This document shows positions 31,188 through 42,723 of a stretch of DNA of 64,000 nucleotides, one piece after another. How positions within the stretch are numbered: the first letter of the stretch is position 1; each line of letters opens with the position of its first letter. Made by a program: the position numbers and the translations under genes. The notes under the pieces are model-generated. The model saw nothing but the letters and a program-made list of their open reading frames with translations. It searched no databases and had not been told where the DNA came from. Source of the DNA: Rhynchonema sp. JSB1_4 (Eukaryota; Nematoda; Chromadorea; Monhysterida; Xyalidae); contig JASAMV010000165.1 of assembly GCA_030248065.1 (NCBI GenBank), positions 28,737 to 92,736 on the forward strand, given 5' to 3'.

Positions 31188-33372
31188 CAACTTGGTTGCT
31201 GTTGTGGCTTTAGTAAGCAGAATACGAGTAGAATCTGATTCATTTATATTGTAGCTGTTTCGAATTCGCCTGGCGATTCTGCGCGTGCAACTAATGAACC
31301 ATGAATATAATAAACCACTTTAGTTTTCTGATGTTTCACGCTTGGTTTTTACAGCAGTCCATTCGGAGTTCGTCTTGGTGACTTGAACCATTTGGGTCCA
31401 GAGTTGCAAAATTAAAGGAAGTTTTGAATCACCTAGACGTTCATACAGTATACCTGCATGCTGCAAGCAAAAAGTGACACTTTAACAGTGTGGACGAAAA
31501 CCATGTAGAAAAACTACGTAGGAAACTGTCCTTGTAACACGCAGCAGGAGTATCGGTTTTCACTTATTGACGCGGTGGCTGTTTCGAAACGGAGTAAAAA
31601 GTCGTTTGGGAGCAAAGGTCGGCGTAAGCTCGGTCAAAAGCTCGGAGTGAGAAAGTTCGGCGACAAGCGTGCATTGGTCGAGGTGGTTACATCGAATTTT
31701 TGGTCGCTCCGAGCGTTCTGCCGAGCTTACACGCCGATCTTTCGAAAACCCAGACTATGTGTAAAACGTCCTTCAAACGGAAAACTGTTGGCGTTAAGAT
31801 CGCATTCAAGGCCATCATAAGCATCACACATTTTTAAACTGATAACGCACTAAATTATGAACTAGACGTTCACACCTATATTTACATACTGTACATGTAG
31901 CAAACAAAACGTCGAAGTGACACCTTAAGCGTGCACAAAAAACCTGTTGCGCTGCTTACGCGTACGCGTCAGATGTTCAAGGACGCATTACGCACATATA
32001 TAATGAAATCATAATCTGGTGGCATCATTTGCAAAATTCACTGTGTTGATCAAGAATATCAACAACGTGCAGTTAGTCGTTCACCAAATCACCATTTACA
32101 CACTACAGACACAATGGTGGATCCAATGATCACCAGCCTCAGAAAATATAACTAGATCTGGCTACCCGGTTGTCCCCACTCACAGTTTTCACTCAACCTG
32201 CAATGTTAAGCTGAAGCATTTGGGGTTTTTGTCGCGCAACCGCCAAGACTTTCGTCAGTTACAGGGTCCCCAGGGTGCCATTGCGGTCTGACCTGGGAAC
32301 ACTTTCTATTTCATGCAAATTGTAAGTTCTTACAAAAAAACGCTACAATTTGTACCCAGGTACAAAAGTCACTTCACGCAGTTACAATTGTGAGTGATAC
32401 AATTGTAAGAAGTTACAATTGTGACTGGGTACAATTGTATCCAGCTACAAAAGAAAATTTTGTAACTCGCATTGTAAGAAAGAGAAAAATTGTAACTGGG
32501 TGCACACCGGTGGGACCGTCCTAACTCGACACAATTTGATTGTTTATCCATTATTTGACCCGGGCCCGATTTTTTAAATAATGTTTATCATCTCTAGAAG
32601 CAATTTATTGGAAACTAATTTTATCAAACATGTGTTTTCATGGTTACCTAAGCGAAAGAAAATCGTGCCATCGAAACATTTTCAGCTCTATTGTATCCAG
32701 CTACAAAAAAATTGTGACTGGATACAAAATTATTGTGGAAAGTGGATTTACAATTGCTTGTAACTTTTGGCTACAATTTGTAAGTTTTTATTGTATGAAA
32801 TAGAAAGTGCTCCCTGTTTGCGCGAAATTTTTGCCTCAATGCATTGAGGAATGTTTGCCAAAAATAGTAAACCACATTATTATACAACAAAATGCCACAA
32901 GCAAACCGCGCATTGTACTATATAAAGCGATCAGGCAGCACCTTATGTTTCACTCGACCTGTATGTACCATATAAATCGTTTAGGACATTTTGGTGTTTT
33001 GGGGTCTGCAGATCCGTGCGCCTCGTCTCTGACGATGGCTACCGGCGCAAGCCAAGGGTTAGACGGCAGGAGCCGAAACCCGCTAAGACCGCTGGGGAGT
33101 CGGAAAAAAATTTATACGTGCATCATTTTTAAAAAAAATTTAATTTAATAGTTTCAGCCAAAGTCGGCCCAAACACGATAAAAAATGAGCGCTCAAGCAA
33201 AAGCGCAACTGGGGCTCTAATTGGAAGCTTTCCAGGGGGGGGGGCTTATTTGGAATAAACTTTCGCAAAACAGGGGACTTATTCGGACTGCTCCGGCATG
33301 TACTTCTTTCGTGCAAACCACGTTCACACCATTGCACTGGAAGGACTTTTCAGACAGCCTAACGCACCAATC
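31188..33372. other. Gene-poor stretch with repeats upstream of the ShK gene
   Basis: It contains the second copy of the 27756-28100 repeat at 31507-31815 and an inverted-repeat element at 32294-32814 (ends GGGAACACTTTCTATTTCAT and its near inverse, interior TTACAATTGTAAG palindromes). Poly-A tracts lie near 33115-33150 and a G-run near 33232-33244. I see no supported exon. Confidence 0.5.
32294..32814. mobile_element. Inverted-repeat element with TTACAATTGTAA interior
   Basis: The ends GGGAACACTTTCTATTTCAT and ATGAAATAGAAAGTGCTCCC are inverted copies; the interior repeats TTACAATTGT/ACAATTGTAA words many times. It is non-coding and no clear target duplication was seen. Confidence 0.65.
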
Positions 33373-33653
33373 ATGCACTTCTTCTGGGCATTGTCAGCGT
33401 TACTGGTCGTGGGATGCAACGCAACGTCGCACGATCGGCCTCTTGTGATTCAGACAATCCAGGCAGGTGAAAGTGCAACCGCCACCAACGGAAGCATTAC
33501 CTACTTTTGCACTTTTGCCAATTGCGTTCATTTGCTCTTTCAAAGTAAAACTTTGACCAAACACATAAAACAATTTCGGGAAAACGTTCAATCATAACCC
33601 TCGGCTCTTTTTCGGGACACACCTCGGACTTTTTCCCTGAAATATATATATAT

Positions 33654-33684
<31 letters not shown>

Positions 33685-34300
33685 AATATAATAATATAAT
33701 AAATATAATAAATATATATATATAAATATAAATATAAATATATATATTTAATTATTAATACAATATATATGTACACAGATATAATCTTCATAGGACCTGT
33801 GCCCCGACTCCGAGCCCGACTGCGCAAGATGGGCTGCAGCGGGTGAATGTGAGCGCAATCCGTTCTGGATGAAACCCAACTGCCAGAAATCGTGCAATTC
33901 GTGCGGTACTCGTGTAGGAGATGTGACTGCACCGGAATTCTCACAACAGTACGCGCAGAAAGGTGGGCATTGTACACAGAAAAGCGAACGAGAAATTGAA
34001 ATATACGAAAACAGTATTAAAGCCAACAGGTTGAAGTTGCGTTGCCAAAGTTAAACCATCAGGACTACGAGCGTGATGTTGCCTTGGTTTTCGCGAAGTA
34101 CCGTGTCACCTTTTACGTTCTTTGATACAAAAAGCGCACATTCGCCTTCTCATAATTTCAAACATTCACTTATTTTAGAAGTGTGCGACAACCAGCACGA
34201 CCTGTGCACCTTTTGGGCAACGAAAAACCAGTGCCAGAACACCGGCAGCTATGGCCTCTACATGAAGATCAACTGCCGAAAGGCGTGCGGCATGTGCTGA
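33373..34300 (+). CDS. Secreted protein with two ShK-type six-cysteine domains
   Basis: Exon 33373-33466 begins MHFFWALSALLVVGCNA, a signal peptide with a likely cut after CNA. Exon 33794-33905 encodes a first domain with six cysteines (LCPDSEPDC .. PNCQKSCNSC). Exon 34179-34300 encodes a second (VCDNQHDLC .. INCRKACGMC) ending directly in TGA. Junction 2-3 closes in phase (G|AA), but exon 1 ends in phase 1 while exon 2 needs phase 0, so a small exon or another donor is missing between 33467 and 33793. ShK domains are common in nematode secreted proteins and bind channels or act as modules on enzymes; no activity can be inferred here. ATTAAA at 34321 is a candidate polyadenylation signal. Intron 1 holds an AT microsatellite. 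Confidence 0.78.
33640..33772. repeat. AT-rich microsatellite
   Basis: About 130 bp of TATA/AAATAT tandem repeats lie inside the first intron of the ShK gene. Such tracts are prone to length error, which may bear on the unresolved splice phase of this gene. Confidence 0.85.
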
Positions 34301-35177
34301 TTCAATGATGATGTTCAATGATTAAATCTGTTCATTCAGATCCATCACCGTTGTAGTCGCATTCTCAATCACTTATTCACTTTGGTTGCCTCCTAAAGCC
34401 CTCATCACTGTTTAACCAACGATACTGTATGTTACTCTTTTCCGCGTGTCTTGGTCTTAATGATGAACCATACTCGCAGTTAATAATTGAATTTCCAGTT
34501 GAATTGTGCATTTTTTGACCGCATGCTTCACTCATAACGTTTCGTGGCCGACTGAGGACACTTTTTCATGGGATTTAAACTCCATAGTTGACGTTTTCCC
34601 TTCAGAAAGTTACTGACTCACGAAACATTGGGAGTAAGAGCTTGTGGTAAAACTGTCGAAAAGATCCATTCAACATAATGACCAGAAACCACGTCCACAA
34701 GACCATCGGTGTGTACCATCATGTGTCTCGTTATAGCTGTGTAACGTTTTTGAAATGAACACTTCGCGATTTTACTGTCTGATGACCATTTTGAATGTAA
34801 TTGATGACCACTTTGAATGAATGACCTAACTTAATGAACAAATCGTGCAGAAGTCGATTATGTGATCTCCAGGAGAAACACGTTTGCACAACGCAATTGC
34901 AGCGAGTGCATGCAGCCCACATTAATTACACACGCCAGAAGCAAGATCAAACCAAGACCCTAAAAGGTTGGAACCATCAGATAGCGAATAGGGCAATGTA
35001 GCGCAGGAAACTTAAACGGCTGGTGAGGTTCGGAACCTACCTGCAGAATTAGCGGTTCGGCGTGGCGCGCGTTGTGGAAACACGTTTTCGGTGGCGCTCG
35101 TTGTTTAGAGTGGCGCGCGATGCTTGAAGAAAAAATTGGGGCCGTCAATCCATGCCCAGAACTTTTTTTATCAACAG
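34301..35177. other. Spacer after the ShK gene
   Basis: It holds the short 3' UTR of the ShK gene and about 800 bp in which I see no supported exon. Any upstream exons of the unrecognised gene that ends at 35780 would be expected here but could not be identified. Confidence 0.4.
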
Positions 35178-35780
35178 TTGCTACCCGTGATTTCAGTGGG
35201 GCTCCAAGTGTTGCCGGCCACACCGGAGGCGCGCCAAGTTTGGATTTTCCTAAATCACTCGCAAAATGCTCCTATCGCAATTCTGAAATCAGTTCTGGAA
35301 CCGATTCATTTTTACGTGGGTGGCCGGCAATTGAGCAAGGCACATTTGAGCAAGACCACTTTGAGCAAGAAAAAAGGGCAGAGCCAAAAGAACAGAGCTC
35401 TTTTTTGTCCCAATGGCTCAGGTTTGGGCTGATTTGGGTTATCAGGCTTATGTTTAGGCTTAGGCCTACAGTTAGGCTTAGTTTTGTGTTTGGGCTTAGG
35501 CTTAGGCTTAGGCCTCTTTCTTTTTAGGTTCTGCTCTTTTGGCCTCTGCTCACTTGCTCAAAGTGGTTTTGCTCAAACGTGCTTTGCTCAATTGCCCGTC
35601 CGCTTTTACGTGATGTGTACTTTTGAATCGATACCATCGCCGATATCGACCCTAAAAAAGGACCATGTCGTGGTGGACCACCTTTATCAACTCTTGTCGC
35701 CGTCTACCCATCCAAAATGCCGTTCTCGTGTTCATTCAAGGCTGCTTGAGTTGACCAAGGGAGTTGACAGCTTGTTTTGA
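35178..35780 (+). pseudogene. 3' terminal exon of an unrecognised gene, split by a MITE
   Basis: After an acceptor at 35175-35177, the reading frame LLPVISVGLQVLPATPEAR .. SVLEPIHFYV runs to 35317. It is interrupted by a 286-bp element and resumes in the same frame as MCTFESIPSPISTLKKDH .. LLELTKGVDSLF with TGA at 35778-35780. Removing the element and one copy of the 8-bp duplication TTTTACGT restores one frame. The helical, Leu-rich character might suit a HEAT-type C-terminus, but I do not recognise the protein. AATAAA at 35812 is a good polyadenylation signal. A decayed copy without the insertion starts at 40326. The gene is convergent with the methyltransferase copy ending at 36754. Confidence 0.55.
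35318..35603. mobile_element. MITE carrying TTAGGC telomere-like repeats
   Basis: Inverted ends GGCAATTGAGCAAGGCAC and GTGCTTTGCTCAATTGCC, followed by CACTTTGAGCAAG arms, bound the element. The 8-mer TTTTACGT flanks it at 35310-35317 and 35604-35611. The centre (35440-35520) has runs of TTAGGC units. The paralogous site at 40326 is empty, confirming insertion. Confidence 0.82.
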
Positions 35781-36998
35781 CGACCAACAATTTGGCTCTT
35801 TCTTTCAAATTAATAAAAATTGCGTGTTGTGAGAGGACGTTTCTCTCTAATGTTACGTGTGTTCTGGCTATCCAGTTGAGTGACTGGTGACGCGACTTCA
35901 GGTGGTTCCGTTTATTGAGTGAAAAAAGCGTTGATACAATGGTTCTCAATGCCCCTTCCCCCCAATAATTGCCCAGAACTGGCTTATCGGTAGACTTTAT
36001 GAATACCCCCTATCTATTATGGTCACCTTCAGCGATGTTTCATATGCTTATACATAGTGATGGCTTGTTTAGGAAGTTTTAAATGTCAATGGCGTCTCGT
36101 TTGCAAGTCCTTTCCATTTTCACATAAACGAGATAGGAAGCACTTTATTGTCCACTTTATTGAATTCAATCGAAAGAAGTAATTGAAATTCGATTATGAA
36201 TGTGAATAAACTGAGTGGTGACATTCTTGCATCCGCCCATATAAGAACTTGCTAAATTGCATTTACAAAACTCTATCGATTTCACACTGCATACGGGGCA
36301 CGCACAACAATACTGTATACATGTATGTACGTCCAGCGTTGATCCAACACATAGAAATATGATTACGGTCACAGAAGACTTGAAGTGTCACCTTCACAGT
36401 AATCAAAATAGAAGACAAAAAATGATGATGACTAAAAGACAACAAAAGTCGACTGTCCTTTATGATCTCGCCGACATCATATGATGCTGTTACAGTTTTG
36501 AACGTGCACAGTTTCTTTTCTGGAAACGTTATATTTGACAAAAACTAAACAACGAGAATATGAAGCGCGTTTGACCATCAGCAATTGAGAAAAACTGAAT
36601 TTTTAATAAAACTCATGCACAGCATTTAGCGTTCATGAAAGCCAAAGCTCAGACCGCAAAAAACGACGTGCCAAAGTACAATACAGCATGGGAAAGCTTA
36701 TTTTTAAGCAGACAAGGCAATGCATCCGCAGAGTTAACTTGCCGGGCCCAACTTTAGCCCAGTTTCTGCCAACAACCAACGAAATAACAGGTGATTCCAT
36801 CTTCCAGCTCTTTGTAGACGGTCTTCTCATAGAGCATTTCGTTGCGTCTCATCAGCCACACATGAAACGGCGTCTGTTCCTCGTTTAACACTTGATTCAC
36901 CCGTTTCAGTGTCGTATCCCGGGCGCGCAGCACCTGTGCGTGAACATCATTAGAATCAGCCAGATGTACTCACCCGCAACAAGTCCAACCAACATGTG
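35604..36998. repeat. Direct duplication, copy 1 (paralogue of 40326-41690)
   Basis: The 3' end of the unrecognised plus-strand gene, the intergenic spacer (from about GTGCGTGTTGTGAGAGGACG) and the last methyltransferase exon are repeated in the same order and orientation at 40326-41690 with scattered substitutions and small indels. Apart from the coding ends at either side I see no gene in it. Confidence 0.8.
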
Positions 36999-38311
36999 GC
37001 TGGTGCCAGGGTTGGAAAAAAAAATTTTTTTTTAAACAAGTTTTTTTTAAAAAAAAAAATTTTTTTTTTAGAAAAAAAATTTTTTTTTAAAAAGTCTGAG
37101 ATTCGGGGAAATTTTACCAAATTTGCCTAAAAAACGCGCAAAATCGCGAAAAAATGCAACTTTAATTGACAAGTCACTTTTGTGACTTGGTTTGCATCAC
37201 TTATCAAGGGTGTTTACGTCATTTCGATACGATCCAACAGTCTGTGCTTGATATGGACCGATGATTGCTGCTCTGTGGTATCGGACACAACAGTTTGTGG
37301 CCGAATAAGCAAGATTCACTCATAAACCACACAGAATTGAGAATATAAGCTGCAGAAATACTTGTCGGGCAGCTGAATCAGTCGTATACGACCGACCTGA
37401 TGGGGTATGACATCGAAGTACCATGTAGGCACATGCATACTGTGTCTCATGTATCAAGGGAAGGTATAATAACATCATTTGGGGTATCTTAGGTACCAAA
37501 TACATGCCCCAAAGGTGATTTTGTGAAGAAAATTTTTCGACCCTTGAGAAAAAATGACAAAAAATAACCGCCAAAAAGGCCATTTTTGGACGTTTTAGAA
37601 CATTTTGTTCCCCCGAAAATTTTTAAAAAAAAATTTTTTTTAAAAAAAAAATTTTTTTCAAAAACCTTTTTTTTTTTTAAAAAAATATTTTTTTTTTTAA
37701 AAAAAAATTTTTTTTTTGCCCAACCCTGGCTGGTGCATGGGCCAACGCATACATACATAGATGGTCCACGTACCCATACTGTTCAGACAACGATGGCTTG
37801 TCGCTGTGAAATGTGTATTTGTAGCTGTTTCCAACTCGACAAGTTTCAGGGATCTAAACATTTTGTATCCCAACCTCTTTTGTGATGTCAGTAAACACTC
37901 GTTCCACAAATCCAACATCGTCATTTAAGGTGCTTCTTAACTTGTCGTATGGCTCAACAACATAACCGACTTCCTGAAATCAGCGCATGTGAGTGAATCT
38001 CGCAAGTTCATGGTGTGGTGATACAGGAGTTCTTACATGTTTCAACAATTTTGGTCCCATGAGCTCCAGCACAGGAATCAGGACTACCCGGCGGTATTCT
38101 TTTTCAAAGTTTGACTTGTTTTCGTGTTTTTGTCCAGATAATAGATCGAAATCAGATTAAAACTTGGAATTGAAGGACAGAAGGGTTCGTAGAACAATCT
38201 GTGCGCCGTCCCACCAACCTGACTGGTGTGCGCGATGTCTGTGTAGCAGAAGCAGCCACCCGGTTTGAGCACGCGAAACACCTCGCGATAAAACGTTGGT
38301 CGATCGGCGTA
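36754..38311 (-). pseudogene. SAM-dependent methyltransferase copy M2 (exons 5-8)
   Basis: Reading 5' to 3' on the minus strand: 38311-38219, 38114-38037, 37973-37875 and 36933-36754 (60 codons including TAA). All are open and in phase and encode the second half of the enzyme from FRVLKPGG to the C-terminus VGCWQKLG. Exons 1-4, including the SAM-binding exon, are not found before the duplication boundary at 39312, so this copy is 5'-truncated. The intron before the last exon carries a hAT-like element at 37007-37730. It might still serve as the 3' half of a longer transcript, but nothing shows that. Confidence 0.8.
37007..37730. mobile_element. hAT-like element in the last intron of methyltransferase copy M2
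   Basis: CAGGGTTGG to CCAACCCTG with an exact 8-bp duplication GCTGGTGC on both sides; the same site in copy M1 (about 41712) is empty. It is the same element, in reverse, as the one at 26901. Confidence 0.85.
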
Positions 38312-39312
38312 CTGCAAGACAATGTCACCAATGAGTGGGTCCATGGAAACGAACATGCACAATGATTTATTTGGCACTTTACTGGCATTATGGGCTTGAC
38401 TTTGATAAGGCCTTAAAATGGCTTAGAAAACTGCACCCAGTCCGTGAAACCTCAAACAAGCTTCCCATCTGTCTACGCACAAGACGCATGCAGTGCGCAA
38501 GTGGCTGTCAGCTGCTTCACAGTGCTCTGAAAACTCTGTTATGCCAAGTCAAAGTCAAACCCAATCCCGACCCATCAAGATGCATCCCCCCTGCCCGTGT
38601 AGAGACTTGGGCTCGCGCGGGAAATTTTTTTCCCGCCGAATTTCGCGGGACGGAGGGAAATTTGCGGGAAATTTCCCGTCCCAGTTTCCCGGGAAATATT
38701 TTAGATAGTGGCATTTCCCGCGGGAAATAGTGCCTGAAAATTCCCGCGGGACATTTCCCGCGGGAAATCGGCCATTTCCCGCTTTTTCCCGTCCTTCGGC
38801 CATTTCCCGCGCGGGAATTCCCGTCAGTAATTCCCGTGAAATTTCCCGCGGGAAACGGGAAATCGAAACGATCATATCACCTTTTGTTGGCTTTTCTTCT
38901 TCAGTATGAGTCGGAAATAGACTTTTGTCTTTTTCAGACCTGTTCGTGAAATCACGACCCTGAGCAATTGACTTATAGGCAAACTAGCCATACTTTGCAG
39001 TCTTAGAGCACGCCATAACACCCTGAATTCTTACACACCAGAATGTTTCGGGTTACTGTAGCCACATCGCGCGTGGCTTGCGGGTGAAAGAGCCAACATC
39101 ATGAAACATTTAGGGTGCGTTTGTGTGTGTGTTGTTTATCGGCTAGACATGGCTACAGTAACCCGAAACTTTTCAAGCGTGTAATAATTCAGGTTGATAC
39201 GGTATGGTCTAGGTCTGCAAAGCACAGCTGGTTTGCCTTTAGACGGAAATTTTCAACTTACAATTAGCGGCTCACGCACCGAACAGATCAATAAAGAAAT
39301 TCACGGATTTAA
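37323..39312. repeat. Right arm of the large inverted duplication
   Basis: Reverse complement of 25315-27300 at near identity, including exons 5-7 of the methyltransferase, the TTTCCCGCGGGAAA block (38610-38875) and the TAAAGGCAAAC MITE (about 38977-39243). The outer end is sharp: similarity stops at 39312 (CGGATTTAA). Confidence 0.85.
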
Positions 39313-40325
39313 TGGCACGTTTGTGTAACTAGAACACTCCGTTGAACGTGTCTCAGCATGAACAGGCCTGAATTCTTGGTAAATACTGTTATACAGTTGT
39401 TGTTCATCCTCCAAAGGGCAATTTCGCCTTTGAGTGCCCTTCTTCTACATTGCCAGTTTACATAACCAGACGACAGGAATTGTCATCCGCTTTTTAAAAC
39501 ATCAAAGGAACGCTTATAGCGGCCAGCTATTGCGTTAGTAACATCTCAAACCAAAAACTTTACGGCGGGCGGGAAATTTTGGTACGGCGAAATATCTGTT
39601 CGGATTCGGGTGCTGTTGGGGTGGTCTTTGATTCGCCCGCAGGCCTTTCCGTTCGGGAAATTTACGGGAAATTCCTTTTTGCGGCAATTCCCGCAAGGGA
39701 AATCCAAATCACGGGAAACCCGGGAAATAGACCATTTCCCGCGGGAAATTTCCGCGTTTTCCCGCATTTCCCGCGGGAAATTCCCGGGGTTTCCCGCAAT
39801 TTCCCGTCCTTCAAAATTCTGAAAACCATTTCCCGCGGAGTGGAATTGTTTGAGTACGGATAAGTTTTTTATGAGGTGTTTGTGTAAGGGTTTTTGTAAG
39901 ATCGGAAAGTGGTTGTGGGGCGAAATTGTTTAGAACCCTTTCTGTCCTTCAATTCCAAGTTTTATCTGGATTTCAAATTGAAAAAAAAAAAAGTAATTTG
40001 AAAAATGGGTGTTGTTTTTTGAGTTGGATTTGAATGTAGACTTCTTATAAATATTGGAGATTTCACCAATGGTTTTAGAGTGTTATTTGTTGAGATAGAG
40101 TTAGAGATTATAGATTTGTTTTGGAGAGTGTTTATAATAAAAGAGTTGGATAAAATGTTTAGATCTAATTGTGAGTTGGAAAAGTACAAAAATTTAAGGA
40201 AGTGTTGTTAAGATGTAGGACATTATTATTATGGTTGGCATGACAGAGGTTGGAAAAAAAATTTTTTTAAAAATATTTTTTTAAAAAGTTTTTATTTTTT
40301 TTTTTTTTTTTTTTTTCAAAATACT
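39313..40325. other. Spacer between duplicated methyltransferase units
   Basis: It holds a third block of GGGAAATTTCCCGCGG palindromes (39565-39840), a highly decayed match to intron 5 of the methyltransferase (about 39930-40220) and a poly-T-rich fragment of a hAT-like element (about 40250-40320). No gene is supported. Confidence 0.5.
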
Positions 40326-41690
40326 TCATTTTTACGTGATGTGCACTTTTGAATCGATACCATCGCCGATATCGGAGCCCAAAAAAGGACCATGTCCATT
40401 GGTGAACCACCTTCTATCGGTCTACCGATCCCAAATGCCGTTCTCGTGTTCATTCAGGGCTGCTTGAGTTGACGAAGGGAGTTGACAGCTTGTTTTGACG
40501 ACCAACAATTTAGCTCTTTCTTTCAAATTAAAAAATTGCGTGTTGTGAGAGGACGTTTCTCTCTAATGTTACGTGTGTTCTGGCTATCCAGTTGAGTGAC
40601 TGGTGACGCGACGGCAAGTCGTTCCGTTTATTGAGTGAAAAAAAACCATTGATACATGGTTCTGAATGTCCTCCCCCATAATTGCCCAGAACTGGCTTAT
40701 TCGGAAGACTTTACGAATACCCCCTATGCCTGGTCATCTTCAGCGATGTTTCATATGCTCATACATAGTGGTGGCTTGTTTAGGAAATTATTCGTCTTAA
40801 ATGTCAATGGTGTCACGTTTGCAAGTCCTTTCCATTTTCATATAAACGAGATAGGAAGCACTTTATTGTCCACTTTATTGAAATCAATTGAAAGAAGTAA
40901 TTGAAATTCGATTATGAATGTGGATAAACTGAGTGGTGACATTCTTGCATCCGCCCATAAGAACTTGCTAAATTGCATTCACAAAGCTCAATCGACTTCA
41001 CACTATGTACATACGGGGCACGCACAACAATACTGTACTGTGTCCAGCGTTGATCCAACACATAAAAATATGATTACGGTCACAGAAGACTTGAAGTGTC
41101 GCCTTCACGGTAATCAAAATAGAAGACAAAAAATATGATGATGACCAAAAGACAACAAAAGTCGACTGTCCTTATGATTATGATGGCGCCGACATCATGA
41201 TGCTGTTACAGTTTTGAACGTGCACAGTTTCTTTTCTGGAAACATTGACACAAACCAAAAAACAAGAATATGAAGCGCGTTTGACCATCAGCAAGTAAGA
41301 AAAACTGAATTTTTAATAAAAATCATGCACAGCATTTCGCGTTCATGAAAGCCAAAGCTCAGACCATAAAAAACGACTTGTCAAAGTTCAATACAGCATG
41401 GGAAAGCTTATTTTTAAGCAGACAAGGCAATGCATCCGAGAGTTAACTTGCCGGGCCCAACTTTAGCCCAGTTTCTGCCAACAACCAACGAAATAACAGG
41501 TGATTCCATCCTCCAGCTCTTTGTAGACGGTCTTCTCATAGAGCATTTCGTTGCGTCTCATCAGCCACACATGAAACGGCGTCTGTTCCTCGTTCAACAC
41601 GTGATTCACCCGTTTCAGTGTGGTGTCCCGGGCGCGCAGCACCTGTGCGTGAACATCATTTGAATTAGCCAGATGCACTTATCCGCCACA
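40326..41690. repeat. Direct duplication, copy 2
   Basis: Paralogue of 35604-36998. It begins at TTTTTACGTGATGTGCAC, the uninterrupted version of the site disrupted by the MITE at 35318, but its gene-end reading frame is broken early by substitutions. It ends in the last exon of methyltransferase copy M1. Confidence 0.8.
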
Positions 41691-42049
41691 AGTCCAGCCA
41701 ATATGTGGCTGGTGCATGGGCCATCGCATACATAGATGGTCCACGTATGTACCCATACTGTTCTGACAACGATGGCTTGTCGCTGTGAAATTTGTATTTG
41801 CTGCAGTTTCCAACTCGACAAGTTTCAGGGATCTAAACATTTTGTATCCCAACCTCTTTTGTGATGTCAGTAAACACTCGTTCCACAAATCCAACATCGT
41901 CATTTATGGTGCTTCTTAACTTGTCGTATGGCTCAACAACATAACCGACTTCCTGAAATCAGCGCATGTGAGTGAATCTCGCAAGTTCACGGTGTGGTGA
42001 TACAGGAGTTCTTACATGTTTCAACAATTTTGGTCCCATAAGGTCCAGC

Positions 42050-42238
42050 CAGGATTGGGCAAAAAACGTTTTTTTCAGGGAAAAACAGGGAAATCAGGGG
42101 AAAAAATCATGAAATGAAAAAATCAGGGAAAATCAAGGAAATTCAGGGTTTAAAAAAACGAAAAACGACCCAGGCGTTTTTTTTAAAAAAACGTGGTTTT
42201 TTTAAGAAAAAACCCCGTCGTTTTTTTGCCCAACCCTG
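42050..42238. mobile_element. Short hAT-like element inside methyltransferase exon 6
   Basis: CAGGATTGGGCAAAAAACG to GCCCAACCCTG, flanked by the 8-mer GGTCCAGC at 42042-42049 and 42239-42246. The matching exons at 26513-26590 and 38114-38037 are uninterrupted. Confidence 0.88.
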
Positions 42239-42500
42239 GGTCCAGCACAGGAATCAGGACTACCCGACGGTATTCTTTTTCAAAGTTTGACTTGTTTTCG
42301 TGTTTTTGTCCAGATAATCAGATCGAAATCAGATCAAAACTTAGAATTGAAGGACAGAATGGTTCGTGGAACAATCTGTACGCTGTCCTGCCAACCTGAC
42401 TTGTGTGCGCAATGTCTGTGTAGCAGAAGCAGCCACCCGGTTTGAGCACGCGGAACACCTCACGATAAAACGTTGGTCGATCGGCGTACTGCAAGACAAT

Positions 42501-42723
42501 GGGTGGAATTTTCGAAACGGTGTAGTCGGTTGGGCGTAAAGGTCGGTGTAAAGTTCGGTCGAAAGCTCGGTCGGCGTAGCTCGGTGTAAACGTGAAACAT
42601 TACCTGTTATTAACGTGGAATGTTTCAAGTTTACACCGAGGTCTATCACACTGGGCTGTCGACCGAGCTTTCCACCGACCTTTACACCCAACTGACCTTT
42701 ATACCGTTTCGAAAATATCACCC
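42501..42723. mobile_element. MITE with GGGTGGAATTTTCGAAACGG ends in methyltransferase intron 4
   Basis: Inverted ends GGTGGAATTTTCGAAACGG and CCGTTTCGAAAATATCACC enclose paired AAGCTCGGTC / GACCGAGCTT words. The paralogous introns read GCAAGACAATGTCACCAATG without it, so it is an insertion with at most a 2-3 bp duplication. A relative is at 28295-28517. Confidence 0.78.

Noticed and set aside
33221..33372. Longer N-terminus for the ShK gene from 33298
   Set aside because: The extension precedes a clean signal peptide beginning at 33373 and would bury it.
37320..37583. 87-codon open frame repeated at 27041-27304 in opposite orientation
   Set aside because: Both lie in copies of the same hAT-like element; no transposase or other motif, and related copies at 6512 and 18326 are not conserved as protein.
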